Of a stretch of 64,000 bases of DNA, positions 1-11,700 are shown piece after piece. Every line of letters starts with the position of its first letter. Positions within the stretch are counted from its first letter, which is position 1. The notes below the pieces were generated by a model. The model ran no database searches, was not told the origin of the DNA, and saw only the letters and a list, made by a program, of their open reading frames with translations. Both the position numbers and the translations under genes were made by a program. The DNA is from Capitulum mitella (taxonomy: Eukaryota; Arthropoda; Thecostraca; Pollicipedomorpha; Pollicipedidae), in contig CP099841.1 in the NCBI GenBank assembly GCA_030062745.1, positions 35,096,974 to 35,160,973 on the forward strand, given 5' to 3'.

Positions 1-640
1 TCCGTATGTGCGTTATGCCGGACAGGTGCATCTGCTGTACGTTTATGCGTTTACGTGCGAGCCCTGAGGAAGCGCAGTGAGAAATGCATCTTCAGCGACT
101 AGGTCGTCCTTTTTCTTTTGACGCTGCCGTCTCTCCATAAAGGCGAAGATTCCAAAGAGGTTTGCGGCGAGGACGCAGTGGGCTTTGTTATTCGAAATGA
201 ACAGGTCTTAGAAACAAAATATCACCCGTCAGCTTTGAGGCTCTGTTTATAGCAAGACAAATGGCTTTGTGTAGAAACGAATGTCATACCACGACGCTCA
301 TTTAAAATGCATTTGCAATGCATAGTTTCGTGCCTAATGCGACTTCACTTTGAATGCAACTCGGACTGTAGCCGCACCGCGTGCCTGCCGTGCCTGGCCT
401 TGCCGGAGCTTAGATGGCATGTTGATTCCAGTTTGTCGCCGCATTTACATACATCCACCGTAGCCTGCCTGGTCATTTCGTCTGTCTGTAAATGGCCCGG
501 GGATCGGCTCCTGCGTGCTGGTCGTGACTGAAACGCCACGCCCTGCGCCGAACACTGGATTGCCCCTTGTTGGTCGAGTCGCGACTCGTCTTCTCGACTC
601 GACTCGTCTTCCGTTCGACTCTGGCCGGAGTCGTTGAGGG
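1..640. other. No gene recognised
   Basis: No convincing coding exon on either strand; the two short overlapping open frames around 307-539 look like chance. A small cluster of GACTCG/CGACTCG motifs lies at about 575-620. This is flanking sequence upstream of the LIM-domain gene. Confidence 0.5.
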
Positions 641-654
641 ATGACCTGGGACGT

Positions 655-1640
655 CCAGCCCTGGCCAGACGGTCCCTCCCCTCAGTCTGGTGACTTCAGT
701 CCTGGTCAGACGGTCCCTCCCCTCAGTCTGGTGACTTCAGTCCTGGTAAGGTAAGACGGTCCCTTGCCTCAGTCTAGCGACCTCAGTCCTGGTCAAACGG
801 TCCGTTTCCTCAGTCTGGTGACCTTAGTCCTGGCCAGACGGTCCCTTCCCTCAGTCTGGTGACCTCACTCCTGGTCAGACGGTCCGTTTCCTCAGTTTGG
901 TGACCTTAGTCCTGGTCAGACGGTCCCTTCCCTCGGTCTGGTGACCTTAGTCCTGTCCTGGTCAAATGGTCCCTCAGTTGTCTTGTCCTGGTCAGATGGT
1001 CCGTCGGTTGCCTGGTCCTGGTCAGACGGTTCCTCTCCTCAGAATGGTGACCTCAATCTGGTAGGGTAAGACGGTCTCTTGCCTCAGTCTGGTGACCTCA
1101 GTCCTGGTCAAACGGTCCCTTCTCTCAGCCTGGTGACCTCAGTCCTGGTCAGATGGTCCCTTCCCTCAGTCTGGTGACCTCAGTCCTGGTCAAACGGTCC
1201 CTTCTCTCAGCCTGGTGACCTCAGTGCTGGTCAGATGGTCCCTCCCCTCAGTCTGGTGACCTCAGTCCTGGTCAGATGGTCCCTTCCCTCAGTGTGGTGG
1301 CCTCAGTCCTGGTCAGATGGTCCCTTCCCTCAGTCTGGTGACCTTAGTCCTGGTAAAATAAGACGGGCCTTTTCCTCAGTCTGGTGACCTCAGTCCTGGT
1401 CCAATGGTCCATTTTCTCAGTCTTGTGGCCTCAGTCCTGGTCAGATGGTCCTTTCCCTCAGTGTGGTGGCCTCTGGTCCTGGTCAGATGGTCCCTTCCCT
1501 CAGTCTGATGACCTCAGTCCTGGTCAGACGGTTCCTCCCCTCAGTCTGATGGCGTCAGATGTCCTACGCTGGTCTGAAGGTCCCTCAGTTGTCTGGTCCT
1601 GGCCAGATGGTTCCTCCCGTCAGTCCGGTGACGTCAGTCC
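655..1640. repeat. About 41-bp minisatellite
   Basis: A diverged tandem repeat with a core like CAGTCCTGGTCAGACGGTCC followed by CTCAGTCTGGTGACC. The period is close to 41 bp (for example 1141 to 1182), with some shorter units. The long open frame across 1384-2100 is mostly this repeat read through and is not taken as a gene. It lies directly upstream of the first LIM-gene exon. Confidence 0.85.
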
Positions 1641-1910
1641 CTGTCAGACGCTGCTTCCCCGCGGTCCGTCAGTCCGGCTGGCGATGCAGGACGCTGACGT
1701 CAGCGGCGCCGCCCCGACAGGCTCGTTAGCGTTCGCTCGGCGTCGATTTAGCGCCTCGCAGCGCGTCGTGCAGGGCCGGCGACCTCCGGCGACGGAGGGC
1801 GGCGGCCGACCACCTGGCGGTCCGCGGCGGAACCACGCTCAGGTCTTCTGCTGCGGCCCGCCGACCGACCAGAGGCTGACCGGCGCGCGGGAGGCAAGGT
1901 TGTCGCAGCC

Positions 1911-2244
1911 ATGGCGTCCGGACTCGTGGAGAAGGTCGAGAAGTGGACCGTGCGGGAGGAGACGAAGACGGAGAACGGCAAGACCGAGTACAAGAAGGAG
2001 GAGGAGCGCACCACGGAGGAGACCAAGGATGGCGAGACGAAGCGGAACACGGAGACGACGAAGGAGTTCTCCACCACTCCAGCCGCCAGCCGCTGCATAG
2101 AGGATAAGACCTCGACCTCGTCGACGTCCAAAACAGATAGCGACGACAAGAAGGACGCCTACATTCTCAGCGACATCGATCCCAAGGAGAACTTCTACTG
2201 CGTCCTGAACGGCAGATGCCTGTTAAAGGACCCCAGGAAAAAAG
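1911..2244 (+). CDS. LIM gene, coding exon 1 (charged N-terminus)
   Basis: The ATG sits in a strong start context (gccATGG). The exon encodes 111 residues rich in Glu, Lys and Thr (for example EKWTVREETKTENGK) and ends in a Cys-containing stretch, RCLLKDPRKK. The donor AAG|GTATAG is weak. Its phase 1 end joins the acceptor at 12786 to read RKKGTKKMEY. It could be an alternative first exon of a longer Limpet locus. Confidence 0.65.
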
Positions 2245-2683
2245 GTATAGGTCCTGTCTAATTTCTTCACTCGTGGTGTCAGTGTATTTGCAACACGTCG
2301 TAGTGTTTGGACCATCAAAAGCATCGTCTCGCCACCATTTCTGTTGAACAGACCTAGCCATACATTTGACGCAGCATGGGGACATTCGGCTGATTTTGCG
2401 GACTTTTTACTCCATGAAGAGCGATACATTTAAAGCTACTGTTCAACCTTTCAAACATCTCTCCACTACCTCGGCACCGCGCAACATATTACCGGGTGAC
2501 GTTTCGCCGACACGCCAGATTGAAATCTCCCCTACGATTGGCTCACGTGACGCTGCCGTAACAGCGGCCACGTGACGCCGGAGCCGGCCCGCGGGCCTGG
2601 CTCTCATTACCGCCGGCTCCTCCCTGACACGTAAACGGCAGCTCCGCGGGCGGCGGCGGCGGCGGTCGGCGGTCGGCGGCGGC

Positions 2684-2774
<91 letters not shown>

Positions 2775-5700
2775 CGGCGCCTGATCGGCAGGCGGGCGGC
2801 CGCGTCCGAGGCCGGCCCGTGACCCGGCCGGCGGCGCGCCCGGCCGGCCCGACCGCGACATATACGGTCACGGCGCGGCGAGCCGCCTTTCTCCGCCGGA
2901 CGGCCAGGGCCGCCGCGCCGCCGAGCGCGCCGAGCTGGAGAGAAATGCCCCGCGTGGGGAGGGCGCGAGGCTCGGCCGGCGCCCGCCGGGAGCTGGGGTG
3001 CTCCGGTGGCGGCCGGAAGCCGCGTGAGCGACTGGTCCGCCGCCGGTCCGGCCGTCCTCCGCGCCGGAGCCGTGCCGCTGTCGGTCCATCCTCTGGTCTG
3101 CGGTGGGTCCCACCCTCAGACGGGTCCTGGGAGGATGGCGCCGTGGCGAGGATCGCTGTTTGTCACCACTGAGCAGCCGTTGGTCGGCGATGGTGTTAAA
3201 CTCGGGGGCGTAGCCAGGATTTTCTTAATGGGGGGAGGGGGAGCTCAGTGAGGACTGAAATCATTCAAAAACCACCTGCTGGGAAGACAATGTGCAATGG
3301 GTTTCACTGAGAAGACTCCAATTTATCACCGGTACGCATTGTCGTAAATGGATTATGGCAAGATACCTCGCTCGCTGCGTCCGCGCTATTGAACAAGCAA
3401 AGAATGCGGGCCTAATGAAGGGGCGGCCCGCCGGCTGCCGATGGTTAAGCTGCGTCCTAGAGACGTTGAGACGTAGGCGCGCTGAGTGTAGCCCTTAGCT
3501 GGGTCGGTCATTTGATGCAGCAGTCGGTGCAGCTGTGCTGAGCGGTCAGCGGCCGGACCGCCGGCGGGCCGGAGTCAGCAGATTCCCCGTCCGGACCCCG
3601 TCTCCCTGGCGCCGGCCGGCAGCGGACCTGCCGCGCGGCCCCTGTACTGCCCGCGCCAACCCGGGCCGGTATGATGGCTCCACTGGCCGCCTCGCATGCG
3701 GACACGGCACCGCCGGCCGTGTAACGCGCTCGCGGGCTGTTTCGCCGCAGGCCGCCGCACTGCCCAACAATGGACGGCCTGCACGGCGTCAGTAGCCGGA
3801 ATCGCGATCGAACCGCGCGGACCCCTTCCGCGCCTGGCATGTGGGGCAATGGCCTGACGGCTTCCGGAGGTCCTCGTTTCCGTCTGCGGAGTTTCCAGGA
3901 ATTAATTTACGGCCGTGGGGCATCAGGGGCGGCCGCCGCCCGCGGCTGCGTCACTGGAATCGCCTCGTTGCGGCCGCTGAGCTTGCTGTGGGCTCCGCGG
4001 ACGCCGTTGATAGCGTCTGGCCATACTTCAGCCACTGTGCTCTCAACAGTGCCGGGGTGACGGGAATTTTCCTAAAACGCTTCTGTTGTCGGCTAGCGTC
4101 GGGTGTTCTGCAGCTGCTGCGTCGTGAATGTTAACCGCTCTTCCGGCGTTCGTCCATTGCTCAGGAGTCGCCGGAAGAAGGCAGAGTGATGAGAGGCTAG
4201 TGCCTCGCTCAGAGCGGCCGAATTTTTTTCCGCTGGTACGTTGATGGTCGCTTCTTTGTAGCGGCATGGTACCAAAGGAACATTGCTGGCATGTTTCATT
4301 CCCACGTTTGAGGTTTGGAACGTTTGGGGAACGTTTACGCGGCGGGGTCAGACACGGATAACTGGTCGCTCCTAGTGGCATTTGGCGTAATGGGCATGGG
4401 CAAAGCACCAAAACATGTAATAAAACAAGTAATGTTTACACTCTGCGTTACATTCTGGTATCAGTCCAGCATCCCCTGACTGCACCCATCGGCCGTGATA
4501 AAAACTAAGCCCTGCCTTCCGCTGCTGTGCTCCCAGGAAGCCTTGAATCGCACGGTAAACACAGCCCTCGACCCACCGTCAGCTTATAAACAGTTAGCGC
4601 AGTCACCTGGGCTGCGGCCTTAAGGTGACCCTTCCAACTCAGGCCTTATTTCGGTACCGGAATCAACAGTCAGGAGCGGCCATGACCTGGCTGAGGTCGT
4701 CCCGGCACAGGTTGTTCCCGTTGCCGTTAGCCGCCTGTTCGGCCCGGTACGGACTCAGTGGGTGTGGCGCGAGCCCGGCGGTTTCGACCGCTCGGTCGTG
4801 CTCGCTCTGACGTCACCCCGGCAGGGTGCTCGCCAGGACGAGAGGCCGCCCGACTGAAACGACACAGGCGTGGCTCCCGTGATATAGCCTCTTCTCTCCT
4901 GTGGCGACTCTGCGCGCGGCCAGTCGAGACTCGCTGTATGTATCGCGGCCCGGTAACTGCCGGCTGCAATCCACCGCGAACCTGTGCTTCGGTTCTGATG
5001 TGGTCAACACATTTTTTATTTGCATGCAATGCATCGTTTCAATACCATCTTGAGGATCGCTTCGAGCTAGGACCGGCCCGGGTCCTGCAGATCGTTCAGA
5101 GCTCTTATCGGCTGTGGCTGGCTCCGAGCCGGGAGCAGCGCCAAATGCTGGAGCTCGCTCCGGACTCTGACCGGCTGTAGCTCGCTCCAGGCTCTGGCCG
5201 GGGCTGGGTCCTGTAGCTCGCTCCAGACTCTGACCGGGGCTGGGTCCAGTACCTCGCTCGGAACTGGGGCCGGCGCCGGCTACCGCAGCTCGCTCGGGGC
5301 TGGGACCGGAACAGGTCCATATAGCTCACCTCGAGCTGTGGGCGGGCCGCGCCCCTCCGTTGGACTTTCGAGCGCCGGGCCCCCGCTCCGTGTGACGCGC
5401 GGCGCCGCCACTGCGACCTCCCTATTGATTTTGCCGGCGCGGCCGTGGCGGTCGGCGGCCGTTTTCGATCCGAGGGCGTGGCCGCGGCCCGGCCATAGGT
5501 CGTCAGGTCCGGAAACTGGGCGGGGGTCCCCGTGGACTCGGCGATGAACTGCTGCGGCAGGGGTACGCGTTATCCCGCCAGGGATATCTCATCCTATGTT
5601 TAGCGCGGCTCCCCAGGGGTTAACGAGTTTGGTAACTGGCACTGGTATTGCAAACATCTGTGAATCCGAAACACTGCTTTGGACATACGGAGAGCTAATG

Positions 5701-8700
5701 CTGCCCTTGGCTTGGCTGTTGTAATGGGTAAAAGAGAAAAGGATAATTATTATGCATTCTTTTTGCCCTTTTCGCACCTATAGATATGGTGCACTATGTG
5801 ACGTGATGAATCTATGCAGCCCCAGCCGCTTCGGCGTTGCTTGTGCACAGCATACCAGCTCAACTTGTTAAGATGTTGCCATCACTGACCTTTCAGCAGC
5901 GTCACAGTCGTTGTATCACGGCACTGACGTGAGCGTCGATATCGAAATGAGCCGTTAATTCGGCTCGGCCGCCACCTTAATCAGGGATGGGAGCTTCGCT
6001 GTCGGGGCTGTGAGCTGCGGTGGCCGGCCCGCGCCGTCGCGGCCGGCAGTGGCCAGCGCTCTGCAGGAGCGGCCGGCGGTGGCCGGCGCTGTGCAGGAGC
6101 GGCCGGCGGTGGCCAGCGCTCTGCAGGAGTGTGACCTCAGAGCGGGAGGGCCACGGCGTGTTCACGAGCGGGGTCTGCCCGCCGGGCCGTCGCGCTGATG
6201 GCGCGACAGACAGGCCGGGGCCGCGGGGGCCGAACTGACCGTGGCCCGTGGTCTGTGGTGGGCGTCGTCGCCTGACGCCGACCGATCACGGCACCGGACT
6301 CGGCCGCCGGCGCCGCCTGGCACCGCCGGCCGCCGCGGTCACGGCGACTCCCCGCCGACCTTTTTCGGCCGCCCCCGGCCATTGTCAGCCGGAGTGGTGA
6401 GTCCACTCGGCCCTTCTCGGCACGAGTGAGGAGTCCCAATGACATGGGCGCGGCCCAGGCCCGTGGAAATTGGGCGGCCACTTGTGACCGTCGGCGCCGT
6501 CGCTGCGGCCGGCCGCCGGCGGTAATGGCGAGCACGGTAATGGTAATGGCGGTAATGGCGATCGGGCGACCGCCGGAGCGCCGACGGCGGCGCTCCGGCG
6601 GGAAAGTGACGAAAGGCGACGGCGGATTGCCTCTGCGGCAGCCGCCAATGGGAGGCCGCCGCCGCCGCTCCCGCCGACGCGAAATCGCGCCACTTAGGTT
6701 TCCGCCCGTCACGGCTCGCTTTCTCTGCGACACTCGCGGCGCGCCTGGCAGACGCCGGCTCCGGGCGCCCTGAGGACCCCATTGTTCCCCTGCGCGGCGC
6801 AGGCACGTGCCGATCACTGATCGGCCACGATCTCCGGCCGGCCAGCCTCGGCGGTGACTCGGAACTCGCCTCCGCCGTCTGCTGGTCACATTCAGAGGAG
6901 CCGCCCACCGCTGACGGCTCCTCCCGGGCGGCGGCGCCGCGCCGCGTCTATCGCCGCGCACGAGTGACGACAAATACGGCGCGGCTGCGGCGCGAACACG
7001 GCGCCGGCGGCCGCGACAAACAGGTCACGTCGATCTGTAAAGCGAGCGGGAGATGTCGCCATAGCGAGCTGGGCGAGCCGCGCGGCCGAGGGCGACTCTG
7101 TCCGACGGAACCACCACTCTCAGCGCGCCCCAGGAGAGTTGCCCCCCCCCCCCCTCTTAACCTGTCCAGCCATTAGGCGGCGCGTGCTGGCGGCGTGACT
7201 GAGTCCTCACGCACTGCCGTCTGCCGGCGACCCGACACGAGACGCGGCCGACTCAGGTGGTGCCGCTGCTCCATCTACTGTCCCCCGGACGCATGCCGGG
7301 GCTCGAGCCGGTCTGAGGTCTACTGATATTCGGGCCTGTCTGTTGTCAGAGGTCTGCCAGTGCTCGGGCGGCCCCTTGTCTGAGGTCTGCCGACTGTGCG
7401 ACCTCGGCGCACCCGCCGCCGCCGCCCACCGTAGGAGGGTGACTCACTCCTAAATAATAGAGCGCCGACGGCCGGTGTTCGCCGGGCGCCACCCCAGCGA
7501 GCGTGGACCGACGCCGGCCGGCTCGGGTTCTGTTTCGGGGCGATGCCGCGATAAGCTGGCCGTGCAGCAACCCTTAATCAGCGCTGACGGACGGCGCTGA
7601 CAGGTGTTATCGCCGCCGATCGGCCGGCAGCCCGGCCTCGTCCATCGATTGGCGTCGAGTGAGGCGCGGACCAGACCGGCCGGCAGCGGCGGCGGCCCGT
7701 CCCGCCCCGCGGCACCGCCCAGCTCAAGTCACGGGTCTCCGAGATCTCTCCAGAGTCGGACCCATGTCCGCCCCGGGTCGGCCCGGTCTCCGACCCAGAG
7801 GGCCTGGTCCGTGCCCCCAGGTCGGCCTGGTCGTTGCATCCAGGTCGGCCTGTCTCCGTCCCCAGGTCGGTCTGGTCTCCGTCCCCAGGTCGGTCTGGTC
7901 TCCGTCCCCAGGTCGGTCTGGTCTCCGTCCCCAGGTCGGCCTGTCTCCGTCCCCAGGTCGGCCTGTCTCCGTCCCCAGGTCGGCCTGTCTCCGTCCCCAG
8001 GTCGGTCTGGTCTCCGTCCCCAGGTCGGCCTGTCTCCGTCCCCAGGTCGGTCTGGTCTCCGTCCCCAGGTCGGCCTGTCTCCGTCCCCAGGTCGGCCTGT
8101 CTCCGTCCCCAGGTCGGCCTGTCTCCGTCCCCAGGTCGGTCTGGTCTCCGTCCCCAGGTCGGTCTGGTCTCCGTCCCCAGGTCGGCCTGTCTCCGTCCCC
8201 AGGTCGGCCTGGTCTCCGTCCCCAGGTCGGCCTGTCTCCGTCCCCAGGTCGGCCTGTCTCCGTCCCCAGGTCGGCCTGTCTCCGTCCCCAGGTCGGTCTG
8301 GTCTCCGTCCCCAGGTCGGCCTGTCTCCGTCCCCAGGTCGGCCTGTCTCCGTCCCCAGGTCGGCCTGTCTCCGTCCCCAGGTCGGCCTGTCTCCGTCCCC
8401 AGGTCGGTCTGGTCTCCGTCCCCAGGTCGGCCTGTCTCCGTCCCCAGGTCGGCCTGTCTCCGTCCCCAGGTCGGTCTGGTCTCCGTCCCCAGGTCGGCCT
8501 GGTCTCCGTCCCCAGGTCGGCCTGTCTCCGTCCCCAGGTCGGCCTGTCTCCGTCCCCAGGTCGGCCTTTCTCTGTCCCCAGGTCGCCCTGAATTCCTCCC
8601 CGTGCGGCCGGTGCTCCCGCCTCTGCGACTAACGAGCGACGGCGCCGCGACAAATCTGACGGCCTCCCGCGCCGTCAAAACATCTGCGCTCGCGCCCAAG

Positions 8701-11700
8701 GCCGCGGTCGTCGCGGCCGGTCCGGCACCGAAACGGTCTGCGAAGGAGCCCGCGCGGTCCGGCCGGAGCTCGGAGCCCGCACGAGGGGGCTCGAGAAGCG
8801 CACTGTGCGGCACGGCCGAGTGGTCGGTGCCGCGTGTCGGGGCTGATGGGATGCTGTCGTTCGTATCTTGGACTTAGACGTCCTCCGAGACCGAAAAAAA
8901 AACTGTGTGGCGAACTTCACTTACGGCCGTTTGACGAGCCGACAGGTGGCTAGTCACACCAGACACCTGCCGTCGGGGCAGGTGTCGGTCTCCGCGCGAG
9001 GGGCTGGGGGCCCCGCGGGGAGGGCCCCGCAGTTTTTGTCGGTTCGCCCCAGCCCACCAGGCCATGCATTCCGACGCGGTGAGCTCACGCTATGATATCA
9101 CTGGCGGTCCTTGCCCCCGGCCGAAGAGTTACAGTCCCGCAGGGCGGCAAATACACACCAGGCTCAGCCGGGCGTGCAAACGAACCCGGCTCACAGTGGC
9201 GGCACTCCCAGGGAGCCGATGTCGTTGCCGATGTCGCAGCTGATGCCGGAGCCGACGCCAGTCAAAGCCGTCAGCGCGCGTTGGTACCTCCTCCTGTTGT
9301 GTTGGTACCCCCAGCGGGGCGGATGAAGCAGTCGCAGAAATCAAACGAGTGCTTGGATCAGTTGGTATTCATCACCTGGTCGCCGGCACACAGTAAAAGC
9401 GCGGAGATGTTGGAGGTGGGGGCCGTTGAGCCTGTGATCGGCGAAGCCTTTCAGGTCATTGAAGCCTTTCAGGCTGTTGCGGAGTTCTGCGGAGCATCAT
9501 CGCCGTCCGACATCGGCGAAGAGGATGCCTCCTCTCCACCCCGTGATTGTAGATCTTCCCTGCATGGATTCCTCTGTGGGCCCGCCGTCAGACTGAGATG
9601 CAGCATCTTCCCAATCCGAACGTCTTTGGACATGCGCCAGCGACGTGACAAGTGCCCAGCCGGTTACGTCCTGTTGAGCTTCCCTCCTCGTCCGACCCTG
9701 TCTAGGCGCTAGGTCTGTCTGGTCCGCCTCGGACCCTCACACGCCCTCCACTCGTCCTCTGTCGGCCCTCCGGACCCTGCTGTGAACGAGGCAGTCTTTA
9801 ATGCAGTCATGGCGGTTCCAGCGGCAGACACTCTGCCCTCTTCCTGCCAACCGGCCGGGTGTGTAGTGTGTTAAACTCTGGAACTCTTGTCTCTGAGGCC
9901 GGGTTTAACGTGTTGATTTTAGTCCCGGTATCGGTCAGCTCCCGCGATTTGAGGCTTTATTTTCCCCGTGCTCAGCGTTGACCCAAGCGCTGGTTTGTGT
10001 ACTCGCCGGCCGGTGATTGAAAACGGCAAGTTTGTTCTGGGCCTGGAACAACACGTGCTGACTTAATAGCCCGTGCCCAACCACGTGGCTGCGCCATAAC
10101 GCCGTCGGTCTACATCGTTAATATTGGTCACCCAGCGGCGATATTGTGGAGGAGCATCTCCTCGGCATCATTGCAACCGGTGCTGGGAAATCTGGCACGG
10201 GCCGCCACCAGCTGGCGCCACCAAGCTCTGCTAATTGCCTTCCAGTGTGACGTTGCCTGACGCCCGGTCCACCTTGTAGTCGCGTGGCGTGATGAGACGC
10301 CCTGCACGTTGCGTGCCGCCCCTAATGGGCCTGTCCGCCCCCGGGCACGCACCGTCGGGCGGCCGCTGGCAGCCGCTCCGCCTGGGCGGCCGCGGAGCGG
10401 AGGAATAGTCGCCGCTCAGCTGATGCGGCGGAGCCGGCCGGAGCAGCTGCGGAGGCCTGGATTCGGCTCGGTTGGCCGCAGCGATGCCGGTGTCCGCCGG
10501 GCGAACGCGCTGACGTCAGCCGGGATCCTGCGCTGACGTCAGCCGGGATCCTGCGCTGACGTCAGCCGGGATCCTGCGCTGACGTCAGCCGGGATCCTGC
10601 GCTGACGTCAGCCGGGATCCTGCGCTGACGTCAGCCGGGATCCTGCGCTGACGTCAGCCGGGATCCTGCGCTGACGTCAGCCGGGATCCTGCGGCCGCCT
10701 CGCGAGCGCGACGTCCGGCCGCTCTGGAAACAATGACGCGCGCTGTCTGACTATCTGGCCGGCTCTTCCAGCCCGCGCTGCCGGGGTGGTTGTGCCGGGC
10801 TGACCGGCCGGCGTCAGGACTCCTCACTCCTCACTCTCACACTCAGGACTCCTCACGCAGACATTGGCCGCGCTGGACCCACCGGCTTCAGAGCTGTTCT
10901 TCACTGAGGAGGGGAGCCGGCTGCAGAGCTCCTCTTCACTGAGGAGGGGAGCCGGCTTCAGAGCTCCTCTTCACTGAGGAGGGGAGCCGGCTTCAGAGCT
11001 CCTCTTCACTGAGGAGGGCGGCCGGCTTCAGAGTTCCTCTTCACTGAGGAGGGGAGCCGGCTTCAGAGCTCCTCTTCACTGAGGAGGGGAGCCGGCTGCA
11101 GAGCTCCTCTTCACTGAGGAGGGGAGCCGGCTGCAGAGCTCCTCTTCACTGAGGAGGGCGGCCGGCTGCAGAGCTCCTCTTCACTGAGGAGGGCGGCCGG
11201 GCGGGCCGCGCGGAGATTGGAGAACGGGTGGGAGCGCCTGCGCAGCTCTGCGGCGCTGAGCCGGGCTGACTCAGCGCCCGCAGCTCGCGTCACTGCTCTG
11301 ATGGAGCTGGCCGTCATTAATGTGGTCCGAGGCCATGGGCGGACGGTTTGTGTCGGTCCCGCTCATTAAGAGATGATCAGCCGGACGACCGGGTGCCGTC
11401 ACTGGCGAGGCGTGCGTTTTGCTCCTCTGCTGGTGCACGTGGTGACGCAGGCACACTGGCATGTGGACCGCAGACCGCTGTCCACAACGAAGCAACTCAG
11501 CGCCAAGCGATTTGGACCGGTCCCGTGGTCGATGGCTCATTCTCCGCCTGACGGCCGCAGCCTGGCTGGGCGGACGTTGAGCCGTGCCGCGGCCCGTGAG
11601 GCGGTCCTGCGCGCCTCCCGCGGGCGGCTGGGCCTGGTGCCGCAGCGAGTCCCGGCGTCACACGTGGAGCTGCTCTGGGAACAGCTGGACACACCCGAAG

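Noticed and set aside
1384-2100. 238-codon plus-strand open frame
   Set aside because: First half is the 41-bp minisatellite read through; second half is a shadow of the 1911 exon in another frame.
3205-3250. GGGGGCGTAGCCAGGATTTT followed by a G-rich run, which recalls transposon ends seen in other invertebrates
   Set aside because: Only a single end seen, with no partner repeat or target duplication found; resemblance is from memory.
6137-6973. 278-codon minus-strand frame
   Set aside because: High-GC Arg/Pro/Ala composition, overlapped by other frames; typical of a CpG-rich non-coding region.
7578-8877. Open frames of 300-411 codons on both strands
   Set aside because: Entirely due to the stop-free 22/23-bp repeat; no start context, domain or codon pattern.
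10509-10692. CRISPR-like regular repeat
   Set aside because: The units are directly adjacent with no unique spacers, and the host is a eukaryote.
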